The notes below the pieces were generated by a model. That model did no database searches. It was not told the DNA's origin and was given only the letters and a program-made list of their open reading frames with translations. This document shows, piece after piece, positions 8,336 through 15,022 of a stretch of DNA of 23,829 nt (positions are counted from its first letter, which is position 1; each line of letters begins with the position of its first letter). Position numbers and translations under genes: made by a program. The DNA comes from Candidatus Woesearchaeota archaeon (GTDB lineage Archaea; Nanobdellota; Nanobdellia; Woesearchaeales; GW2011-AR4): the NCBI GenBank assembly GCA_016185815.1, contig JACPMT010000043.1, forward strand, positions 1-23,829, in the 5' to 3' direction.

Positions 8336-10393
8336 ATGGATTTATTGAGCATAGTTGTAGTAATAAGCGTTTTGGCGCTGCTTTTTGCCGGCTATTTGAC
8401 AAGGCAAGTTCTAAAAAAGGATACTGGCACAGCAGCAATGCAGGAAGTCTCTAATGCAATCAAGATCGGAGCCGAGGCTTTTATAAAAAGGCAGTACTCC
8501 ACAATAGGAATTCTTACTGTTGTTTTGGCAATTATTATTTATGGAATTTATGCATTTTTGAACCAGCAGGCGCTTGGCTGGAAAACTTCAGTTGCATTTT
8601 TGTTTGGAGCATTCAGTTCTGCAGTGGCGGGAATTGTAGGCATGCTGGTTTCCATCAGGACCAACATAAGAACTTCGAGCGCTGCAAGAAGAAGCCTGAA
8701 TGAAGCATTTGTAACTGCCTTGAGGGGAGGCGCAGTTACCGGCATTGTGATAGTTGCCATGTCTTTGCTTGGAGTTTCTTTGATTTACTACTTATACAGC
8801 CTTGGAGCCCCTGAAAAGGAAGTTCCTTTCCTGATAGTTGGATATGCCTTTGGCGCATCATTTGTTGCCTTGTTTGCCCAATTGGGAGGCGGGATTTATA
8901 CAAAAGCTGCTGATGTAGGCTCTGATTTGGTTGGAAAAGTAGAAAAGGGAATTCCAGAGGATGACCCCAGGAATCCTGCTGTGATTGCCGACCTTGTTGG
9001 CGACAATGTGGGAGACTGCGCTGGCCGTGGAGCAGATTTGTTTGAGAGCACAGCAGCTGAAAACATAGGGGCTATGATTTTGGGAGTTGCCCTTTATCCA
9101 GTTTTTGGCTTGAAAGGCGTTTTATTCCCGCTTGTTGTAAGGGCGTTTGGATTAATAGCAAGCATAATAGGAATTATGTTCACAAAGATGAAAAATGAAA
9201 ATGAAGACCCGATGACAGCATTAAACCGGGGCTATTACTTGACAAGCTTTCTTGCGGCAATCGCATTTTATATTGCAGTCAAATGGCTGCTTAAGGGCAA
9301 TATGTGGTTTTTCTTTGCGGGCTTGGTTGGAATTGTAACGAGCATCTTGATAGTTTTGATAACTGTTTATTACACAGACCACAAATACAAGCCGGTCAAG
9401 GACATTGCAAAAGCATCACAGACAGGGCATGGCACAAATATTATCACAGGATTTGCTGTTGGAATGGAATCAACTGCAGCTCCAGTAGTTGTCTTGTCTT
9501 TGGCTTTATGGTCTGCTTACTGGCTTGGCAATTCAAGCGGAATTCCTCATGGAGGCTTGTACGGAACAGCTATTGCAACAATGGGCATGCTTGGCACAGC
9601 TGCTTATATACTTGCTATGGACAACTTTGGCCCTATAACAGACAATGCAGGGGGAATAGCAGAAATGTCAAAAGCCCCTGAAGCAATCAGGAAAAGGACA
9701 GACAGGCTTGATGCAGTCGGCAACACAACAAAAGCCTTGACAAAGGGCTATGCTGTTGGCAGCGCTGCTTTGGCAGCTTTCCTGCTGTTCAGCGCCTACC
9801 TTGATGATGTTGCAAAGCACCTGAAAATTCCAACTGTTGCAATTGACCTTTCAAAGATTGATGTTTTTGTAGGGGGATTGATCGGGGCAGCTCTCATCTT
9901 CCTGTTCAGCTCGCTTGCAATAAGGGCTGTTGGAGATGCAGCTTACTCGATTGTAAATGAGGTAAGAAGGCAATGGAAAACAAAAAAAGGAATAATGACG
10001 GGAAAGGAAAAGCCCGATTATGCAAAAGTTGTTGATATCTGCGTCAAGGCTTCGCTTAAAAAAATGATTTTGCCAGGGTTGCTTGTTGTTGCAACAACTG
10101 TGGTTGTTGGCATGGCATTGAAGTACGAGGCTGCAGGCGCATTCCTGATGGTGGGGACAATTACCGGAATTCTGGTTGCATTGATGCTCAATACAGGAGG
10201 AGGAGCATGGGACAATGCAAAGAAATACATTGAAGAAGGAAATTACGGAGGAAAAGGCTCTGAGACGCATAAAGCGGCTGTTACGGGCGACACTGTGGGT
10301 GATCCTATGAAAGATTGCGCAGGGCCTTCACTGCATGTTTTGATTAAATTGTTGAGCACTATCACACTTGTTTTAGTTCCCTTGTTTTTGTAA
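8336..10393 (+). CDS. hppA: Membrane-bound H+-translocating pyrophosphatase, K+-independent type
   Basis: Hydrolyses pyrophosphate and pumps protons across the membrane. The 685-aa, multi-span protein (about 16 spans expected for the family) has the substrate/Mg site DVGSDLVGKVE followed by DDPRNPAVIADLVGDNVGDCAGRG, the second site DNAGGIAEM, and the C-terminal GDTVGDPMKDCAGPSLH. The ion-dependence position reads GNTTK(466)ALT(469)KG: Lys and Thr at these two sites mark the K+-independent H+-pump subclass, whereas Ala and Gly mark the K+-dependent one. The first ATG is supported by the TATA box 26 bp upstream. Together with the A-type ATPase it allows PPi and ATP to exchange through the ion gradient. 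Confidence 0.96.
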   Translation: MDLLSIVVVISVLALLFAGYLTRQVLKKDTGTAAMQEVSNAIKIGAEAFIKRQYSTIGILTVVLAIIIYGIYAFLNQQALGWKTSVAFLFGAFSSAVAGIVGMLVSIRTNIRTSSAARRSLNEAFVTALRGGAVTGIVIVAMSLLGVSLIYYLYSLGAPEKEVPFLIVGYAFGASFVALFAQLGGGIYTKAADVGSDLVGKVEKGIPEDDPRNPAVIADLVGDNVGDCAGRGADLFESTAAENIGAMILGVALYPVFGLKGVLFPLVVRAFGLIASIIGIMFTKMKNENEDPMTALNRGYYLTSFLAAIAFYIAVKWLLKGNMWFFFAGLVGIVTSILIVLITVYYTDHKYKPVKDIAKASQTGHGTNIITGFAVGMESTAAPVVVLSLALWSAYWLGNSSGIPHGGLYGTAIATMGMLGTAAYILAMDNFGPITDNAGGIAEMSKAPEAIRKRTDRLDAVGNTTKALTKGYAVGSAALAAFLLFSAYLDDVAKHLKIPTVAIDLSKIDVFVGGLIGAALIFLFSSLAIRAVGDAAYSIVNEVRRQWKTKKGIMTGKEKPDYAKVVDICVKASLKKMILPGLLVVATTVVVGMALKYEAAGAFLMVGTITGILVALMLNTGGGAWDNAKKYIEEGNYGGKGSETHKAAVTGDTVGDPMKDCAGPSLHVLIKLLSTITLVLVPLFL

Positions 10394-10396
10394 ATC

Positions 10397-10424
10397 TGAT
10401 TTCTTTTTATTGAAATTTTTAAAG
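10397..10424 (+). terminator. Possible T-rich terminator after hppA
   Basis: The stretch just after the hppA stop contains two T-tracts (TTTCTTTTTA and a later ATTTTT ending near 10430) with no strong hairpin. T-rich tracts are the usual archaeal intrinsic termination signal; the call is weak because the region is A/T-rich overall. Confidence 0.3.
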
Positions 10425-10431
10425 GGATAAG

Positions 10432-10440
10432 TTTATATTA
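10432..10440 (+). promoter_or_regulatory. TATA box of the RNase P component 4 gene
   Basis: TTTATATTA centred at 10436, preceded by GGGATAAG. Predicted start near 10462, giving a leader of about 6 nt ahead of the ATG at 10468. Confidence 0.6.
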
Positions 10441-10467
10441 AATAAGAATTAAAAATCAAAAATTAAA

Positions 10468-10782
10468 ATGCCCAAGAAAAGATACCATAAAAAACCAGCA
10501 CAGCAGCTGACGATAGCGAAAAAGCGCATTGAATTTCTGTTCAAATTAGCCAAAGAGCACTTCAAGGAAGACAGCAGGCTTTCTGACAAATATGTCAAGC
10601 AAGCAAGAAGGATTGCAATGAAGTATAAAATCAAGCTTCCTTTTTTCCTTAAGAAAAGGTTTTGCAAGCACTGCCACAAGTACCTTGCGCCCGGGGTGAA
10701 TTGCAGGGTCAGAATACACAAGCACCGGGTTATTTACTATTGCTTCGGTTGCAAGCATTATATGAGGCATCCTGTAAAATAA
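10468..10782 (+). CDS. rnp4: Ribonuclease P protein component 4 (Rpp21/Rpr2 family)
   Basis: Protein cofactor of archaeal RNase P, which trims the 5' leader from precursor tRNAs. The 104-aa basic protein has an N-terminal helical half (AKKRIEFLFKLAKEHF, then DKYVKQARRIAMKYKIKLP) and a C-terminal zinc ribbon with C66-x2-C69 and C92-x2-C95, plus RVRIHKHRVIYYC, as in Rpp21 homologues. An additional Cys lies at 79. Length is normal. It has its own promoter and lies between hppA and the structured spacer. The RNase P RNA is not recognisable in the window. Confidence 0.88.
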   Translation: MPKKRYHKKPAQQLTIAKKRIEFLFKLAKEHFKEDSRLSDKYVKQARRIAMKYKIKLPFFLKKRFCKHCHKYLAPGVNCRVRIHKHRVIYYCFGCKHYMRHPVK

Positions 10783-10818
10783 AGATTATTCTAAAAGTAT
10801 CAATCAAACAAAAAATAG

Positions 10819-10881
10819 ACCCAAGCTCTTTCATAAGGCTATTTGGGTGCCCCTTCTGCTTTTAAGCTTGGCAGCAAGCAG
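10819..10881 (+). other. Structured spacer with two hairpins and a competing long-range stem
   Basis: After rnp4 lies a stretch of higher GC with two successive hairpins: ACCCAAGC (10819-10826) pairs with GC (10838-10839) and TTGGGT (10843-10848), and CTGCTT (10856-10861) pairs with AAGCAG (10876-10881). A third pairing, CCAAGCT (10821-10827) with AGCTTGG (10865-10871), would exclude both. The arrangement could be the rnp4 3' UTR, a small RNA, or an attenuator-like switch. No promoter that would start a separate transcript is convincing, and I recognise no known RNA family. Confidence 0.35.
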
Positions 10882-10947
10882 GATTTATACCTATACTTTA
10901 TTTGCAATATAGAAAATAATATATTTTAATACTATCAAGCGAAAGCT

Positions 10948-10955
10948 TTATATAT
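10948..10955 (+). promoter_or_regulatory. Strong BRE/TATA promoter of the small-protein/Tat operon
   Basis: CGAAAGC followed by TTTATATA is the best BRE-TATA match in this part of the window. Its centre (about 10952) predicts a start near 10978, leaving an 18-19 nt leader that contains GGGGGTT, a G-rich Shine-Dalgarno-like element, just ahead of the ATG at 10997. Confidence 0.65.
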
Positions 10956-10965
10956 AAGTTATATC

Positions 10966-10975
10966 ACTACGTAGT
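10966..10975 (+). promoter_or_regulatory. Perfect 10-bp palindrome between TATA and start site (candidate operator)
   Basis: ACTACGTAGT is a perfect inverted repeat placed between the TATA box and the predicted transcription start of the 10997-12765 operon, where a bound dimeric repressor would block polymerase. It also contains the TACGTA core. No regulator gene is adjacent. Confidence 0.4.
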
Positions 10976-10996
10976 AACAAATAGTTGGGGGTTAAT

Positions 10997-11095
10997 ATGT
11001 GTTTAGCATGTTCAGTAGCAGAAGGGAATGCTTATGCCAGAAATTTACAGGCGGAATACTCTGCTAATCAAGAATATAACAATCAAAGTTACTAG
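10997..11095 (+). CDS. 32-aa CxxC peptide, first gene of a small-protein operon
   Basis: Short frame MCLACSVAEGNAYARN followed by a Gln/Asn/Tyr/Glu-rich tail. The ATG lies directly behind a GGGGGTT element and a strong promoter, which is the main reason to regard it as coding. The Cys-x2-Cys at residues 2-5 could bind a metal or form a disulfide, and the body is hydrophilic. The next gene begins 8 nt after its stop. It could alternatively be a leader peptide whose translation affects downstream genes. I recognise no family. Confidence 0.5.
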   Translation: MCLACSVAEGNAYARNLQAEYSANQEYNNQSY

Positions 11096-11103
11096 AAGCT
11101 AAA

Positions 11104-11292
11104 ATGGCAAGAAATTTAGGCACAATTGTTGGCGGGCTAATTGGCGGGGCAGTTGGGCATCTTGCATCAATAGCTTATCAGGCTACTTTGTACGCTGCTT
11201 TTGGACCAGCATATTATCTTGCGTCAGTCGGCATAGGCGCATTAGGCGGCGCTGTTGTAGGCGGAAATGCGTGCAATTATAAATCAAAGTGA
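11104..11292 (+). CDS. 62-aa glycine-zipper membrane protein
   Basis: Small hydrophobic protein with repeated G-x3-G spacing (GTIVGGLIGGAVGH and GIGALGGAVVGG) in two predicted membrane helices separated by AYQATLYAAFGPAYYL, ending NACNYKSK. Glycine-zipper helices pack tightly and are found in small channel-like, holin-like and membrane-scaffold proteins, but no specific family is recognisable. It sits 8 nt after the CxxC peptide and 5 nt before the charged 49-aa protein, so the three are probably co-transcribed. Confidence 0.65.
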   Translation: MARNLGTIVGGLIGGAVGHLASIAYQATLYAAFGPAYYLASVGIGALGGAVVGGNACNYKSK

Positions 11293-11297
11293 TTAAA

Positions 11298-11447
11298 ATG
11301 GAAGTGGAAGAATTATTTTTTGACGAGGACATGGACAAGATTGAGGAAATGAGAAGCGAAAGGAAGAAGATGAAGGACAAAGATTTTGCTAAACTAATCA
11401 ACAAGAAAGAGCTTTCTGACTTTGAGATGGACGAGATGTTTTTGTAA
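11298..11447 (+). CDS. 49-aa highly charged small protein
   Basis: MEVEELFFDEDMDKIEEM opens an acidic amphipathic N-terminus; the middle is lysine-rich (RSERKKMKDKDF) and the end acidic again (LSDFEMDEMFL). No membrane span or cysteine. Five nucleotides follow the glycine-zipper gene and five precede the Tat-signal gene, supporting expression as part of the same operon. The charge pattern suggests a helical partner-binding peptide; function unknown. Confidence 0.55.
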   Translation: MEVEELFFDEDMDKIEEMRSERKKMKDKDFAKLINKKELSDFEMDEMFL

Positions 11448-11452
11448 ATTAA

Positions 11453-12220
11453 ATGGCACAATCAACTTATATTGGAAGAAGAGATTTCTTGAGATATGCT
11501 GCATTAGGAGCAAGTTTAGCAGTGCCAATAGCTTTAAGGAATATTGGAGCACTTAGCCCGCTTGAAGCGACTGCTGCTGAAGCTGGAAAAGAATATCAAA
11601 CAGCAAAAACACAAGACATACCTTCTGAAATAGCAACAATTATACTGCAAAATATCAACAAATTAAATAAATTTTATAAAAACAACGAAACTATGAGCCC
11701 TTTGGTTTATTATGATATATCCGCAGACTATGATTTGGCCGTCAATGCTGCACATAATCGTTCCAAAGCCTCAAATCTGGAAAAATTAAAAGAGTACAGC
11801 GGACTGGAAGTTGTTGCACGCATGTGGCATGCGGACTTACTGCTAAACAAGGTTAGGGTTAATATTGTTACAGATGGAGCAATTGAAATCAACGGGCTGC
11901 CCAAAATTGTAGCTAAACGCAAGCTGGGCGACGCTTACATTGGTGACAACCTATTCAAGGCGCTTGAGAATTATGAAAGAGTAGCTGGCATTCTGCAGAA
12001 ATCAGAGGACAAGATGCCAAATCAAGTCGGAGTTGGCATACTTGGAGACTATGGACGAGTCGCTACGCCATATTTGGTTTACTATAGGATGAGCCAAACG
12101 ATATCACAGCTTCTTCAAAATGCAGACAAAAGATACCATCCTGCCCTGCAAAAAAAGAAGAGAGCAGTGGACCAGCAACTGGAAAGACTAAAGAGAGCTT
12201 CTGTTAAAGTGCTAGGATGA
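11453..12220 (+). CDS. Tat-exported protein of unknown function
   Basis: 255 aa with a clear twin-arginine signal: GRRDFLRY (R9-R10) followed by the hydrophobic stretch AALGASLAVPIALRNIGAL and an Ala-rich cleavage region near residues 38-44 (EATAAEA). The mature part is about 210 aa, mostly helical-looking, without cysteine, and contains tyrosine-rich and long amphipathic segments (for example LYYDISADYDLAV-like and QQLERLKRASVKVLG at the end). Twin-arginine export implies folding in the cytoplasm, often with a cofactor or partner, but no cofactor motif is visible. Its TGA overlaps the ATG of the TPR-like gene (ATGA), so the two products are probably made together. Confidence 0.75.
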   Translation: MAQSTYIGRRDFLRYAALGASLAVPIALRNIGALSPLEATAAEAGKEYQTAKTQDIPSEIATIILQNINKLNKFYKNNETMSPLVYYDISADYDLAVNAAHNRSKASNLEKLKEYSGLEVVARMWHADLLLNKVRVNIVTDGAIEINGLPKIVAKRKLGDAYIGDNLFKALENYERVAGILQKSEDKMPNQVGVGILGDYGRVATPYLVYYRMSQTISQLLQNADKRYHPALQKKKRAVDQQLERLKRASVKVLG

Positions 12221-12765
12221 TTGAGCTTCTTATTGCTTCACAGCTGAATTTTGGAGATATTGATGCTAGATACATTAGTCAAAATCAAAAGCCACCAGTT
12301 TATGCACAGGCTTCTAGCAGCGTCCCAAATAAAGATGAAAATCTTGAAAGAATGCTGGCAGCTTATAGAAATTTAGTTTTTAATCAAAAATACAATAGGC
12401 GAGCTATGGAAATGGCTTTGGGTTTTTATGATGATGTTATAAGAGATAGCAAAAATAACTCTCATTTAGCAGAAGCGTATTTGAATTCAGGGATTATACT
12501 CTGTTGTATGATTGATCCTAAAGACCTTGAAAAGGGTGTAATGAGACTAGAAAAAGCATATGCTATAGGAAATGATACCATGAAACTTGATGCTGCTTAT
12601 TATCTTGCGCGTTTAAACTATGGATACGGAACAAAAGGAACCCCATTGTTTAGTTTTGAAAAGGCTAAAAAATACCTTACTGAAATTATTAAAAAATCAC
12701 CAGGCAGTCAAATGGCTGAAGAAGCAAAGTTGATGCTACTCCAGATACAAAAGATAAAACAATAA
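12217..12765 (+). CDS. TPR-like helical repeat protein
   Basis: 182 aa. After a mildly hydrophobic start (MIELLIASQL) and a Gln/Pro/Ser-rich linker, residues about 45-180 form paired amphipathic helices with TPR/Sel1-like spacing: AMEMALGFYDDVIRDS, HLAEAYLNSGIILCC, GVMRLEKAYAIGND, KLDAAYYLARLNYGYG, FEKAKKYLTEIIKKSPGSQ and MAEEAKLMLLQIQ. Such repeats usually form protein-protein scaffolds. It is translationally coupled to the Tat-exported protein, which makes that protein the obvious candidate partner. Whether the N-terminus is a weak signal sequence cannot be decided here. Confidence 0.7.
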   Translation: MIELLIASQLNFGDIDARYISQNQKPPVYAQASSSVPNKDENLERMLAAYRNLVFNQKYNRRAMEMALGFYDDVIRDSKNNSHLAEAYLNSGIILCCMIDPKDLEKGVMRLEKAYAIGNDTMKLDAAYYLARLNYGYGTKGTPLFSFEKAKKYLTEIIKKSPGSQMAEEAKLMLLQIQKIKQ

Positions 12766-12780
12766 TAAAACCAAATAATT

Positions 12781-12787
12781 TTTAAAT
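12781..12787 (+). promoter_or_regulatory. TATA box of the dph2 fragment
   Basis: TTTAAAT is centred 25-26 bp upstream of the ATG at 12809, the leaderless spacing seen across the window. The truncated gene therefore still has an intact promoter. Confidence 0.55.
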
Positions 12788-12808
12788 CAAACAATATCCT
12801 TAATTCTT

Positions 12809-13075
12809 ATGTCAAACTACGACCTAGAGCTAAACAATGTCATCGAAAGAATCAACAAAGACAACGCTAAATTGGTTTGCATTCAATTGCCTGATGGACT
12901 GAAGCCAAGGGCTAAGGAAATACAGCAGGCAATAGAAAAAAACACAAGCGCCTCTGCAATCATATGGATGGGCTCTTGTTTTGGCGCCTGCGATGTGCCT
13001 TTGCAGGTTGAAAGGCTTGGAGTTGACTTGCTTGTCCAGTGGGGGCACTCAACTTGGAGAGGGAGCTGGCATTAA
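12809..13075 (+). pseudogene. dph2: Truncated diphthamide synthase subunit Dph2 (N-terminal fragment)
   Basis: 88-aa frame matching the N-terminal third of archaeal Dph2, the radical-type [4Fe-4S] enzyme that transfers the aminocarboxypropyl group of SAM to a histidine of elongation factor 2. Visible family motifs are VCIQLPDGLKPRAKEI, GSC57FGACD and GVDLLVQWGHS, after which the match stops abruptly and seven unrelated residues lead to a stop. The full enzyme is about 330-340 aa and needs three cluster cysteines spread along its length; only the first (C57) remains. No continuation is seen in another frame, and the next gene's promoter begins immediately after, pointing to a deletion rather than a frameshift. 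Confidence 0.75.
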
Positions 13076-13077
13076 AG

Positions 13078-13087
13078 TTTAAATATA
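13078..13087 (+). promoter_or_regulatory. TATA box of the NUDIX gene
   Basis: TTTAAATATA is centred 26 bp before the ATG at 13108, immediately after the stop of the dph2 fragment. It supports 13108 as the true NUDIX start rather than an upstream codon at 13039 inside the dph2 remnant. Confidence 0.65.
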
Positions 13088-13107
13088 ACTGCTTGTTCTG
13101 GGCAATA

Positions 13108-13506
13108 ATGAAAACATATTTTATAGTTACAGCCATTGTCAAGAACAAGGGCAAGGTTTTGATCCTAAAGAAATCGCCAAAAGACTACACTTATCCAAAT
13201 AAATGGAGCTTCTGCTCCGGTTATGTGAAGGAATTTGAATCAGCAGAAGACAGTGTTTTAAGGGAGATAAAAGAAGAAACTGGATTGGATGCAAAAATTG
13301 CCAAAAAAGGCAAATTGTTCCAGAAAAATGACAAAAATAACGGAAAAAGCTGGGTCATAATGCCTTTTCTTTGCGAAGTAAAATCCAGAAATATAAAGCT
13401 CGACCATGAAAATGCAGAGTTTAGGTGGGTAAGCCACAAAGACATTAAAAAATACCCAACAGTTCCGGGCTTGGAGAAAGATTTAAAAGTTTTGGGCTTA
13501 ATTTAA
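13108..13506 (+). CDS. NUDIX hydrolase
   Basis: 132-aa NUDIX-fold hydrolase that cleaves a nucleoside diphosphate linked to another group (substrate unknown). The NUDIX box is complete: G38-x5-E44-x7-REIKEETGL (R52, E53, E56, E57), the Mg2+-binding core. It is preceded by WSFCSGYV and followed by LFQKNDKNNGKSW and FRWVSHKDI, a typical short MutT/ADP-ribose-type layout. The ATG choice follows the TATA box and protein alignment. It is 5 nt upstream of rpiB and probably co-transcribed, so a role in sugar- or nucleotide-phosphate clean-up is possible but unproven. Confidence 0.9.
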   Translation: MKTYFIVTAIVKNKGKVLILKKSPKDYTYPNKWSFCSGYVKEFESAEDSVLREIKEETGLDAKIAKKGKLFQKNDKNNGKSWVIMPFLCEVKSRNIKLDHENAEFRWVSHKDIKKYPTVPGLEKDLKVLGLI

Positions 13507-13511
13507 ACACT

Positions 13512-13964
13512 ATGAAGCAGAAAATATTTCTCGGAGCAGACCATGCAGGATTTAAGCTAAAGGAGCATATTAAGAAGCATCTCCTAAAGATTAACATGGA
13601 AGTTGAAGACCTTGGAGCGCGTAAGCTTGACCCCAAAGACGATTATCCTGATTTTATTGTGCCTGTTGCAAAAAAGGTTTCAAAGAACCCAAGCAGCAGG
13701 GGAATAGTATTCGGGGCTTCCGGGCAGGGGGAAGCTATTGCCGCAAACAAAATCAAGGGTATAAGGGCTGCACTCTACTATGGCGGGAATATTGAGATTG
13801 TGAAGCTTTCAAGAACTCATAACAATGCCAACATTCTTTCACTTGGAGCAAGATTTTTAACAAAAGAAGAGGCAATAAAAGCAATAAACTTGTGGCTGAA
13901 AACCGATTTCAGCAATGAGCCAAGGCACATAAGAAGAATCAAAAAAATAAGCAAGATAAGATAG
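13512..13964 (+). CDS. rpiB: Ribose 5-phosphate isomerase B (RpiB/LacAB family)
   Basis: 150-aa sugar-phosphate isomerase interconverting ribose 5-phosphate and ribulose 5-phosphate. Motifs: FLGADHAGFKLKEHI at the N-terminus, DYPDF, the phosphate/catalytic loop GASGQGEAIAANK, GIRAALYY, and LSRTHNNANILSLGARF. The position of the E. coli catalytic Cys is Gly, while E74 in GQGE matches the Glu general base used by the Mycobacterium-type enzymes, so the protein should be catalytically competent in that subclass. It lies 5 nt after NUDIX and 2 nt before a membrane protein. Confidence 0.9.
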   Translation: MKQKIFLGADHAGFKLKEHIKKHLLKINMEVEDLGARKLDPKDDYPDFIVPVAKKVSKNPSSRGIVFGASGQGEAIAANKIKGIRAALYYGGNIEIVKLSRTHNNANILSLGARFLTKEEAIKAINLWLKTDFSNEPRHIRRIKKISKIR

Positions 13965-13966
13965 AA

Positions 13967-14434
13967 ATGCAATTCATAAACTATTTTTTTGCCTCTATAA
14001 TCTCCTTTTCAGGGCTATTAATAGGAATAATGCTTGTAAAAATAGCTCCGGAAGAGCAAAAGCCGCTGCAAAAATATTTTATTTTGCTGAGAAAAATTCC
14101 GGTATTGCTTATTTTCGCCTTTTTGCTGTTCTATTATTTTAATGACTGGATTTACTTCACTGCCTTAGTTGCACTTTTTGGCTTTTTGTTGCTTGTTGAA
14201 TACAAAATTAATGACTTAAAACGGAAATCAATGCTGGTTTATGCTGTTTTTGGAATTTTATTTTTTTTAAGCTCAAAAAACACGCATCTTTTTGCAATTG
14301 AATCAAGCCTGATTTTGCTTTATGGACTGCCAACTGCTTCATTAATTTATAAAAGGCAAGAAAAGAATTCTTATAACACTATTTTTTATAATTTTGTATT
14401 TGTTATAATCTCAAATTTGTTATTTTTTCTTTGA
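13967..14434 (+). CDS. Multi-span membrane protein of unknown function
   Basis: 155 aa, strongly hydrophobic, with about five predicted membrane spans (near residues 5-25, 43-60, 63-80, 91-105 and 112-126, with a further hydrophobic C-terminus IFYNFVFVIISNLLFFL). A short charged loop (KINDLKRKSM) separates the halves. No catalytic motif recognised. It begins 2 nt after rpiB, so it belongs to the NUDIX-rpiB transcript, and it ends exactly where the convergent carS gene ends. Confidence 0.75.
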   Translation: MQFINYFFASIISFSGLLIGIMLVKIAPEEQKPLQKYFILLRKIPVLLIFAFLLFYYFNDWIYFTALVALFGFLLLVEYKINDLKRKSMLVYAVFGILFFLSSKNTHLFAIESSLILLYGLPTASLIYKRQEKNSYNTIFYNFVFVIISNLLFFL

Positions 14435-14983
14435 CTACCATTTCTCATTCCTTATTTTTAGATAGAAAGCAGAATGGTTTACTATGATATGCAGTATAAA
14501 GCTCAATAATAAAGAAGTTATAAATATTTTAAAAGTTAAATCAAATATCGGCATTATGAAAATCAATGCTCCTACAACAAAATCTGTCTGGTCAAATGGA
14601 ACAAATTTTGCCCCTGGTTCAAAGCCAAGCCTTCTTTTGAAAAAACTTTTTACCAAATCCCCTATTAAAGCTCCAAATCCCATCAAAAATCCGAACAAAA
14701 GCCAGTTCTCGTAATTGAAAAACGATATATTTTTGAAAAAGACCAGGTTGTACAATAAAAACTGAAAGTATACTATGGCAATAGCAAAAACAATCCCGAA
14801 AATCAAGCCCCTAAATGTTTTGTTTTTCCCTAGCACAGGCTTATTCTTGATTTTTTTGTTAAAGTCAATAGGAAATACAAACAGATTAACTTTTTTGACT
14901 ATCACAGGAGCCATGTTTGCAAAGTATGCCGGCAGCATCAAATAGAAGCATTTTAATAAGAAAATTGCAAATGACTCTGCCAT
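14435..14983 (-). CDS. carS: CDP-archaeol synthase (CarS)
   Basis: Integral membrane enzyme that activates digeranylgeranylglyceryl phosphate with CTP to CDP-archaeol, the precursor of all archaeal polar head groups. From the chosen ATG the product is 182 aa, a usual CarS length, with LMLPAYFANMAPV at the N-terminus, LGKNKTFRGL, and the signature GALIGDLVKSFFKRRLGFEPG followed by VPFDQTDFVVGA. The longer frame to 15022 would run through the divergent gene's start; a palindromic ATTTAAAT centred about 26 bp upstream supports ATG 14983 and a leaderless mRNA. The gene opens the lipid-head-group region. Confidence 0.9.
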   Translation of the reverse strand: MAESFAIFLLKCFYLMLPAYFANMAPVIVKKVNLFVFPIDFNKKIKNKPVLGKNKTFRGLIFGIVFAIAIVYFQFLLYNLVFFKNISFFNYENWLLFGFLMGFGALIGDLVKSFFKRRLGFEPGAKFVPFDQTDFVVGALIFIMPIFDLTFKIFITSLLLSFILHIIVNHSAFYLKIRNEKW

Positions 14984-14993
14984 GGCAAAAACT

Positions 14994-15012
14994 TTTAAAT
15001 ATAGATTTAAAT
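14994..15012. promoter_or_regulatory. Overlapping divergent promoters of carS and the GT2 gene
   Basis: Two TATA-like boxes lie within 19 bp: TTTAAATA (14994-15001), centred 26 bp before ATG 15023 on the plus strand, and the palindrome ATTTAAAT (15005-15012), centred about 26 bp before ATG 14983 on the minus strand. The palindrome could also drive the plus strand toward a start near 15035, just before the alternative ATG at 15038. The boxes are too close for two initiation complexes at once. Confidence 0.5.
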
Positions 15013-15022
15013 AACTTTGCAT

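Noticed and set aside
9851..10270. Minus-strand open frame inside hppA with many Cys and His residues
   Set aside because: Antisense shadow of a highly conserved pyrophosphatase region; the Cys/His pattern comes from reverse-complemented Ala/Gly codons, not a zinc protein.
13039..13107. N-terminal extension of the NUDIX protein to an upstream ATG
   Set aside because: It overlaps the dph2 fragment, adds non-homologous residues and ignores the TATA box placed 26 bp before 13108.
14984..15022. N-terminal extension of CarS to 15022
   Set aside because: It would run into the divergent glycosyltransferase start; CarS homology begins at MAESFAIFLL and the promoter fits 14983.
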